NCBI GenBank assembly: GCA_030847615.1
Contig: JAUMIR010000001.1
Coordinates: 441,680,687-441,744,686 of the forward strand
Direction: 5' to 3'
DNA: 64,000 bases
DNA from: Gambelia wislizenii
Taxonomy: Eukaryota > Chordata > Lepidosauria > Squamata > Crotaphytidae
In this document: positions 57,145 through 64,000 of the stretch, one piece after another
How positions within the stretch are numbered: position 1 is the first letter of the stretch
Layout of the letters: each line of letters starts with the position of its first letter
Notes under the pieces: generated by a model
What the model was told of the DNA's origin: nothing
Databases searched by the model: none
Seen by the model: the letters and a program-made list of their open reading frames with translations, nothing else
Program-made: the position numbers and the translations under genes

Positions 57145-57705
57145 GGATTTTATCAGACACACTAAATATGGCATAACAACGCTACATAAACGCAAAAAGG
57201 CACACAGATCAGATGATGTCGCCCTTTTGCATTTATGTATAGTCAAAATCCCATACCTTTTAATTGACAATTTAAGCCATCAATAGATCCCCCTGCCATT
57301 TTTTTGCTGGCACTGCTGCCATGTGAAGCCTCAGGCCGTTTAACTCTCATCAATGTAGAGTCAATGGCCCAAACAGGCAGAACACATCTGGGTGAGATCG
57401 TGACATCTAGGTAAGTGACAAACTTTTTATGACCCTCTCCAGGTTACCTGGAGGTTTTTTAGTGTGTGTGTATGTGTTTGCTGTGACTTTTACATTTTTA
57501 TTTTTTATTTTTAGTTTATTTTATTTCCCATGCATTTCAAAAGAGGAAATAAACGGAGCTCCATTCACTTCCTCTTTATTGCCGGAGCTGCCTTTCCCAG
57601 GGATCCGAGGTAAGTGCAGTGGGGGCAACATTATTTTGCTGGCATAAAAATGGATTTCTTTATGCCAGCAAAAGAACGTTTTCAGGGGAGTGTCTGATAA
57701 AGTCC
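57145..57705 (+). mobile_element. Harbinger-like MITE family H, copy 3
   Basis: Termini GGATTTTATCAGACACAC and complement GGACTTTATCAGACACTC; flanked by ATA on both sides (57142-57144, 57706-57708). Shares 'aaatatggcataacaac', 'agccatcaatagatcccc', 'gagatcgtgacatctaggta' and 'ctttattgccggagctgcc' with the other copies. A near-perfect hairpin, TGCTGGCATAAA / TTTATGCCAGCA, lies at 57637-57671. Confidence 0.87.
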
Positions 57706-57719
57706 ATAGAAGGAAACTG

Positions 57720-58140
57720 CCTGATACCAGAGGTTATATATAATCACTCTAACTAGCAATTACTGATGGCCAACCCCCATGAATTTTTTTAATTCCTCTT
57801 TTAAAGCCAGCCAAGTTGGCAACCTTCACCATATTTTGTAGCCGTGAATTACCCAACTGAACTATGTCCTATATGAATAAGTACTTCCTTTTACCTGTCC
57901 CAGATCTCCCACCATTCAGCTTCAATGGTGGCCCTGGCTTCTTATATTATGAGAGGAGAAAAGGTTCTTTCTATTCTCTGCACCCCTTGGATAATTCTAT
58001 ACATCTCTATCATATCTCCCCTTACTTTAAGCTAAACAGTCTCAAACATTATAACTTTTCCTCACAGTGGAATTACTCCCATCATTTTAGTGGCCCCCTG
58101 TTTCTGTACTTTTTCTAGCACTACAATATTGCTTTTCAGC
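57720..58140 (-). mobile_element. CR1/L3-like LINE 3' region
   Basis: On the minus strand the sequence reads 'ctaaaatgatgggagtaatt', 'agtaaggggagatatgatag' (VRGDMIEMY-like) and 'ggctttaaaagaggaattaa'. This is the order seen in old CR1/L3 3' ends. Opposite in strand to the fragment left of the MITE. Confidence 0.65.
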
Positions 58141-58329
58141 AGTGGTGTATATATAGATTTCTCCAAGCTTTCCAACAGCTAAGGTCTGTAGATACGTGAT
58201 TGATGACACTTCCATGTTAGAGGCTCAACAATCTGTATGTTGTTTCATCTTTTAGATAGACCTGAGGAGCTGGGAAGGATGTATGATACATGCATTTTAT
58301 TTGAGAATACCCCCCTTAGTGCAGAAAGT

Positions 58330-58371
58330 AAAATGAGTAAAGCACCTTCCTCATGGTGCTTTACTCATTTT
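58330..58371. repeat. Perfect 17-bp hairpin
   Basis: AAAATGAGTAAAGCACC and its exact complement GGTGCTTTACTCATTTT are separated by the 8-base loop TTCCTCAT. It is not obviously part of a transposon. Confidence 0.9.
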
Positions 58372-58939
58372 CCTGGAATGAGATAGTTACAGAGGAAACA
58401 AAACACAATGGAAATTCGCTCATAGAGAGAAACACATGTCAGGCACAATATACTATGTAGTTGGAACTGTACATATTTGTTTTGGCATTCAAACTTATAC
58501 TTTCAGAGTATGCAAAGCAGCAATAAATATTGTGATATGTATCTTGTACTTCACTTGAAAAATAATCTTATTATGAAACTGTTAATAGCGAACTGAATTA
58601 ATCATTTTATTTGGCCTTGATTTATGAAAAATAACACTTTTTAAAACAATTTCCTCGCAGACTTAGTAATTTTGCTGCCAGAAGAATATTGTGTGACAAG
58701 GCAAATGCTCGCAATGTCATTAAATTATTTGCTGTCTATAAAGAACACAGAAAATGCACAAATATTGATTCTTCATTGAGGTTTCTAACAAATGCAAAAG
58801 TTCAGTTATGGAGCTGTTGTGGTATTTACCCATAGATTCAAGTCTTTTACTTTTTCATGCATGAAGATACACTCTCATAAAGATGTGTCTGTATAGGTGT
58901 GTGTCCTACTCACAATTAATTGATTACTTTACCTTTAGA
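58372..58939. other. Unique DNA, possibly conserved
   Basis: No repeat recognised. 58560-58800 is repeat-free and a candidate for conserved non-coding sequence. Confidence 0.35.
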
Positions 58940-59045
58940 ACCTAGACACTAGAAAAGTTATTTTTCGACTACAAGTCCTAGACTACCCCAGCCAGCATGG
59001 CCAGTGCTCATGCTGGCTAGGAGATTCTAGGAGTTGTAGTCAAAG
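58940..59045. mobile_element. hAT-like MITE with clear 33-bp arms
   Basis: GACTACAAGTCCTAGACTAC followed by 'cccagccagcatg' pairs with 'catgctggctaggagattct' and 'aggagttgtagtc'. The arms are about 58968-59000 and 59010-59042, with a GCCAGTGCT loop. The outer 'cactagaaaagttattttt' is the usual family end. Confidence 0.78.
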
Positions 59046-61013
59046 CATAAATCCAATTATTACTTTCAACTAGAAGAGATATATAAAATCAATGAAAAAT
59101 TTGGTTAAATCAAGATTTATGTAAGTTCCACTCATTCAGTGAGTCTATTTAAGCTGGGAATAAAAATTGGGTTTAGGTCCAAACAAGTCACTTTTCCAAG
59201 GTCTGACAGAAATGCTTTTTGAGAAATCTTCTGACCCAGGCAGATATGGAATAATATGGGAGAAGTGTCTGCTGATGTGTCTGGATCATGTTGTCACTGC
59301 AGATCACAAAGGGCTCTTGTAGTCTCTTTTGAGCATGCTGCTAAATGAAGGCCCAGGAAAAACTCAACTCAAGGTGCATTTAGCTTATTTGGGGGCAGAT
59401 GTATAACTAAAATGCCTTGTGGATAGATAGGTCAACTACATCCACACTATCCTATGGCTTGGGATGTTTTGGTGTCATTTGAGTTTCATCCATCTAACTC
59501 TTGATTGTACAGGCAGCAGCAAAGGCTCAGTGTCCTCTAAAGTAGTGCATTTTGAGTGAAGGAGTAGTGACAATGACAGGAGGAAGGGGAGAAGGAGGAG
59601 AGAGGAAGAGAGAAGTGTGCCTGATCCTTTGACTCATAGCCATCTTCCATCCCAAGATTGCTCCCAGCTCCTTCCCCACTTTGCAAAGAATTATGGGGGA
59701 AAGTGAACTGGAAAAGCTATGAGAAGCAGGATAGAGTCAGAGGTAAAGGTGAAGGCACATGGCTTTTGGATTTTGTCTACATGAAATTTTGAGATTTGGT
59801 GCATAGTTGAAAGTGACTCTGTCTTGGGGACAAAGCAACTGCCAAGGAATGAGGAGCAAAGAACGTGGTAGAGGACTGGAGGAGCTTCCGGGGTTGGTGT
59901 GGTGGGGAGAGGACTGGGTTTCTGAAGTGCTCAAGCTGAACTCATCCCTAGACCCTACCAAGTAGCCCCATTACAAGATTTCAAACATGTAGGACTATAG
60001 TATTTTGGGGCAATTGAAAGGGGTTTCATTTCGCATAGCATACCTCTGTATTTTTCTTGTCATACTGCTACATCTGGTCAAGCAGATTTTACAGATTTCT
60101 TAAACAATGTAAAAAGTAGTAAAATTTACTTACTTGAGATGAACCTAGGATACATGTGCACCCAAGGAGTCAGTAAAGTGGGCCCTGGGGCTACATGCAG
60201 CCCTTCAAAACTGGTTTCTTTTTATTGCCCTTAGCCCTTCCCTCTTTTCTGCCCTCCCTAGAGAAATTGCATCCAGGAGCATCAATTCACCTATTTAAAT
60301 AGGCTGTAGCTCCCTGTCCCCACAGCTTTATCTGAAAACTTGGTTTTCAAAACCAGAAATAGCTTTGAGGCTACTTTTCATTTCATTTTTATTTATTTAT
60401 TGGGTTTTGTTGTTTGGCCTTTTTGACAGTTTGTGTGGCCTCCAGAAGGTCCCTAGTGCAGAAAATTGGCCCCTAGACCCACCATACTTGGCCACCCCGG
60501 TATATACCATATTAAGTAGCCCCTCTTTGAAACTACCTTCAACACTTTAGAAAAAGCTTTTTGTCTGTCTTCATCCCCCATTGTTCACAATACTACTCAC
60601 TAAAAGGAAATCCAAGGCTTCTTTTGATAATTTGCATGACAGTAGCAATGTGACTAATCCCTCTTGTAAAATTGTGTTACATTACACAACTCGATGGAGC
60701 TAACTCATTTGGGACGGTGTCCCATTTCTTTTTAGTTAGAAATAAATGAGTCTGGCCTAACTATCCAGCTTCCTTTTTCTTCTCTGCCATTTTTTGGGCA
60801 CCACATAAACCTAAGATCTCTTCTTTCTTCCATGAGAAATATCCTCTTCAACACCACAACAAGTGTCACTTTTACAGAAGAGATGCCAAGAAACAGCAGT
60901 GTCTTTAGCATTTTTTTTTTCATGGACAGCAGGCAATTCCATTAATGACAACAGAGTTCTGCTCACAGGATCTCTTCCATTTCTATATTTCCAAGGAGGA
61001 TTAACATTTAGTA
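59046..61013. other. Mostly unique DNA
   Basis: A last piece of the same MITE family may lie at 59170-59205 ('aacaagtcacttttccaagg'). Text around 60480-60505 ('cttggccaccccggta') resembles a hAT terminus, but no partner end is found. No exon supported. Confidence 0.4.
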
Positions 61014-61070
61014 AAACCCTAAATATCCTAAAGGCACCAAATCCCATCTGATTTTGGAAGCTAAACAGGG
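61014..61070 (+). mobile_element. 5S rRNA-derived SINE, left part
   Basis: 'ctaaatatcctaaaggcacc', 'aaatcccatctgattttgga' and 'agctaaacaggg' are the 5S-derived head as at 27562. It stops at the position where a 2.7 kb element is inserted; about 15 bp of the 5S head ('tcaggcctggttagt' in the other copy) is missing at the junction. Confidence 0.88.
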
Positions 61071-61559
61071 AGAGCCGGCATATAAGACGACTGGCTGTAT
61101 AAGACGATCCCCCCAATTTTTAAGTTAAAATATAGAGTCTGGGATATACTCACTGCATAAGACTACCCCTCCTTTTCTTATAGGGCAAGTATATTCCAAA
61201 CTCCCCCCTCCAGCCTCCCCAGGAAACAGACACAAAAGACACGTGACAGTGTTCTGGTTCAAGAATATCTTTTTCTTTAGGGGCTTCTTATCCATCGAAA
61301 GGACAGATCTTAGAGCTTCAGATACTAGTAAAGTGTATGCTAGTATGTGGCATCAGCTTAGGCGTGTCTGAGTTGTGTGCATTCTGTGATGTAATGAATA
61401 TTCTGTGTCAAAATATGTAATAATTTTAAGTTTCAGTGCTTCAAATTGCTCGTGTCTCCAAGGGCTGGTACACTGCAGCCAAGCCACTGGTCAGAAATGC
61501 TGGGAGTTGCAGTTTATCATCTACAGAGCCACAGCATATCTACCTCTGAGGGTTTTTTT

Positions 61560-61790
61560 AAAAAAAATCTTGTTTATTGATACTTTTTAAAACATATCAC
61601 TTTACATCTATAAAAATACAAAAAAAAAAACCCAATATCACAAACATGATACAGACCTAATAATAAACAAAACATAGGACTAAAAAAAGTGGGGAGGACA
61701 AAAATAATAAACACATATACACAAATTCTGAGGGGAGGTTGATCAAATTGTATGTCAACATCCACCTCAGATAAAAAGGAGGAAGTCGGA
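61560..61790 (-). mobile_element. Possible L1-like LINE 3' end
   Basis: 'tcttgtttattgatactttt' then strongly A-rich text ending 'ccacctcagataaaaagg'. It looks like the complement of a LINE 3' UTR; similar in style to 53915. No coding motif. Confidence 0.4.
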
Positions 61791-62007
61791 ATTTGTGTAC
61801 CCCTACGTTTTCATGTGACTCTGAGAATTCACAGCCATTGCCTGTAACGGGGTCCTAAATATTATTGTTAGTCCCAACTAGAGTAGAGCCATTGAATCCT
61901 CTGAATTTACTTACATGTTGACTCACCAGCCAGCTGTTGATTCCGTGCATCTACTCTAGCTAGGACTGACCAGAAGAATGCCAGCCAGGAATATGCGATT
62001 GTTGCAG

Positions 62008-62513
62008 TCTCTTTGGCTTTTCTTCACAAATGAAGATTCAGGAAGGACTCGTCCCGCGCTTTCTGCAAGCACACTGATGACTGAAAAGGCCAATCCGAGA
62101 TAAACAAGCCCAGTTGCAGAAAGCACAGCAGAAGGTCTCCTTGGGTGATGTTTCCGGGTTGTGATTCTTTCTGCGTTGTCATTTCTCTTCAAGACTTGTT
62201 CGGCGTGATTCTCAAATAAGGCTGCAGCATTGTGGATAGTGAGTCTTCATGCCTCTGAATGTGAGGCCAGGGCGGACCATTGTTGGTGATCAATTTGGCC
62301 GAGTCTGAGATGTTGTTTCAGGGAGTCCTTGTATCGCTTTTTTGGAGTGCGCCCCTCTTACGCTGACCCATGGTGAGTTCACCATAGAGTACTATTTTGG
62401 GGAGGCAATGGTTCTCCATCCTAGAAATGTGCCCTGCCCAGCGCAGCTGTGTTCTCAATATCATGGCCTCAATGCTGGTGATCCCTGCTTGCTCAAGGAC
62501 AGCAACATTCATC
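62008..62513 (-). pseudogene. Non-LTR retrotransposon copy 4, RT C-terminus, broken
   Basis: On the minus strand MNVAVLEQAGITSIEAMILR, RWAGHISRMENHCLPKIVLY and GELTMGQRKRGA are readable, then a frameshift near 62345, and the basic tail and zinc knuckle in another frame to about 62040. One CGA of the EEKRQRR region is TGA here, as in copy 2. The 3' end is 'tgaagaaaagccaaagaga' on the minus strand. It lies inside the 61071-63800 element. Confidence 0.85.
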
Positions 62514-63081
62514 CTGGAGGGTTTTAGTTGCCCACCCTTGAACTGCTGCACTCCTTTTCCACCTACAAGCTTTACTGGTGAAAAAAGAAAGAAAGCTAAG
62601 AGTGGCCGAATTCTTTTTCCATGCCAGAGGCTTGCCCTGAGCAGCAATGTGGAATATTCATTACCCTTTTAGCGCATTGCCCTGAATAGGATCAGCATCC
62701 TAAGTTGGTGTGCTGGTTTGAATTATTTCTGTGAGTCTAAAAACTGATTGATGCTGGATGCAGGAGAAACACTAAGGTCCTATGTTACGGCTGGATTTTA
62801 CATATTTGGATCTATATTTTCACCAATCATTTAGAATTTTCTATTATGTGTGGGAAGGCTTTGAAATTGAATTACTGCTAAAGAAAGGAACTTGTGTTTT
62901 TATGGCAAGTGGGAATATATAGGTCTAAAATTTTAGATGTAGGACCTCAGGACAATATGCCACTCAATATTAATTGCTGTGCTTCTGAGCATTCTGGAGG
63001 CACTCGGTTGGCCCTTGTGAAAAACAGGATGCTGGAGTAGAGATGGACCACTGCTCTGATCTAACAGGGCTCTTCTCATGT

Positions 63082-63570
63082 TTTCCAGCCCCCACCTGCC
63101 CTTCACAAAGCCGGGATCGGGGTCTTGATCGCAGCTTCGTGAAGGGCGGGTGGCTAGGGGCTGGGGGGGCTTTCCAGCCCACACCCGCTCTTCACAAAGC
63201 CGGGATCAGCATCCCAATCGCGGCTTCGTGAAGGGCAGGTTGCTGGTGGGGCTTTCCAGCCCACAACTGCCCTTCACGAAGCCGGGATCGGCGTACCAAT
63301 CGTGGCTTCATGAAGGGCGGGTGGCTGGTGGGAGCTTTCCAGCCCACGCCTGTCCTTCACGAAGCTGGGATCCAGGTCCCGATTGCGACTTTGTGAAGGG
63401 CAGGGGGCTGGTGGCTGGGGGGGGGCTTTCCAGCCCACACCCGCTCTTCACGAAGCCGGGATCCGGGTCCTGATCGCAGCTTCGTGAAGGGCGGGTGGCT
63501 GGTGGCGGGCTTTCCAGGCCCCACCCGACCTTCCCGAAGCTGCAATCGGGGTCCCGATCGCAGCTTCGGG
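63082..63570. repeat. Minisatellite, six units of 82-91 bp
   Basis: Units begin TTTCCAGCC at about 63082, 63171, 63253, 63336, 63427 and 63511. Each unit holds an inverted pair, CCTTCACGAAGCCGGGATC and GATCGCGGCTTCGTGAAGG, so every unit can fold into a hairpin. GC- and CpG-rich. The open frames here come from the repeat. Confidence 0.93.
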
Positions 63571-63618
63571 GGGGGGGTACGGAGGGGTGGCTGGCTGGCT
63601 GGCTGGGGTGTCATTTTA

Positions 63619-63718
63619 TAGGGCTCCCCATCATTGTTTCGGGAAGGACGGGTGTTGGCAAGCCTCCCCCATCCGGCCAACCACCACCCGTCCTTCCAAA
63701 ACCGCATGAGGAGCCCTA
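63619..63718. repeat. 35-bp inverted repeat near element right end
   Basis: 'agggctccccatcattgttt' and 'cgggaaggacgggtg' pair with 'cacccgtccttccaaaac' and 'cgcatgaggagccct'. Loop about 30 bp. It sits between the minisatellite and the right terminus of the 2.7 kb element. Confidence 0.85.
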
Positions 63719-63800
63719 TTCCACCATATAAGACGGCCCACTAATTTTGAAAAGATTTTGAGAAGCTTAAAAAGTTGTATTATATGCCAGAATATACGGT

Positions 63801-63968
63801 ACTTGGATGGGAGACTGCAAAGGAATATCAGATGCTGTAGGCTATATTTCAGAGGAAGGAAATGAAAACCATCTCTGAGTATTCCTTGCCTGAGAAAACC
63901 CTGTGAAATTCATGCGGTCGCCATAAGTCAACAGGTGACTTGACGGCTTGAAGACCCCCACACACACA
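63801..63968 (+). mobile_element. 5S rRNA-derived SINE, right part
   Basis: Resumes with 'acttggatgggagactgc', 'tcagatgctgtagg' (end of the 5S head), then the Sauria-like tail 'attccttgcctgagaaaac', 'gtcgccataagtcaacagg' and a CA-rich end. Continuation of 61014-61070. Confidence 0.9.
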
Positions 63969-64000
63969 ATCCATATGAAACTGGATTAAGAGGGAACCAT

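Larger units (their letters stand above)
61071..63800. mobile_element. 2.7 kb inverted-repeat element inserted in 5S SINE
   Basis: Left end 'ccggcatataagacgactgg' and 'ctgtataagacgatcc'; the complement of the right end reads 'ccgtatattctggcatataa'. The shared block is GGCATATAAGACGAC / GGCATATAATACAAC. The outermost ~10 bp of the left end and ~15 bp of the SINE are deleted. The right end abuts TA, hinting at a TA target. Inside: a LINE tail, retrotransposon copy 4, an 82-91 bp minisatellite and a 35-bp hairpin. No transposase seen. Superfamily unresolved. Confidence 0.7.

Noticed and set aside
60170..60510. A hAT element suggested by 'ttggccaccccgg'
   Set aside because: Only one terminus-like string; no matching left end or 8-bp duplication found.
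60365..60550. Small membrane-protein-like frame
   Set aside because: Short, T-rich and without context; hydrophobicity is a by-product of T-rich codons.
63150..63707. Proline/glycine-rich frames at the right end
   Set aside because: Produced by the 82-91 bp minisatellite on both strands.

Overview
The window is vertebrate nuclear DNA that is dense in transposons, most likely from a squamate reptile, and an iguanian-type lizard is a reasonable guess. The case rests on the repeat spectrum: Sauria-type tRNA SINEs with CAA-rich tails, a 5S rRNA-headed SINE, many 5'-truncated CR1 LINEs ending in ATTCTATG-type repeats, L2/Vingi-like and L1-like LINE pieces, a Penelope-like fragment with a GIY-YIG domain, and abundant non-autonomous DNA transposons (hAT, Tigger/pogo-like, Harbinger-like, mariner). 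The background is AT-rich with many short microsatellites. I found no host-gene exon, no functional tRNA or rRNA gene, no CRISPR and nothing prokaryotic. Nearly all long ORFs are remnants of reverse transcriptase or transposase.

Layout. 1-12 kb: a CR1 3' end; a Sauria SINE and a MIR-like SINE; a Penelope-like GIY-YIG fragment; a decayed CR1 split by a 2.2 kb hAT element with a perfect 8-bp target duplication, which itself carries a SINE, a second hAT, a reversed CR1 and a Tigger-like MITE; then a 5'-truncated non-LTR retrotransposon with a 343-codon open reverse-transcriptase frame. 12-22 kb: L2-like pieces, small MITEs and long quiet single-copy DNA. 22-38 kb: two extremely symmetrical GC-rich palindromic elements (22.3 and 37.4 kb), further copies of the same retrotransposon, an L1-like fragment with two MITE insertions, a 5S-derived SINE with a 13-bp target duplication, and a large inverted repeat of Penelope type. 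38-50 kb: a CpG-rich 1.2 kb inverted-repeat element with an internal 39-bp tandem repeat, plus several Tigger-like and hAT-like MITEs. 50-58 kb: three same-strand copies of one ~555 bp Harbinger-like MITE family, with a dead mariner beside the middle copy that is interrupted by a solo-LTR-like insertion. 58-64 kb: quiet DNA, a perfect 17-bp hairpin, and a 5S SINE interrupted by a 2.7 kb inverted-repeat element that carries an 82-91 bp minisatellite.

No gene set here works together as a pathway. What the window records is an insertion history: nested elements with readable target-site duplications give a relative order of events. The unusual items are the hairpin-like GC-rich MITEs, the local cluster of one MITE family, MITEs that carry minisatellites inside their termini, and CpG-to-TpG stop codons that date the decay of the retrotransposon copies. 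Family names come from recognition of motifs, not from database searches; boundaries without a stated target duplication are approximate.
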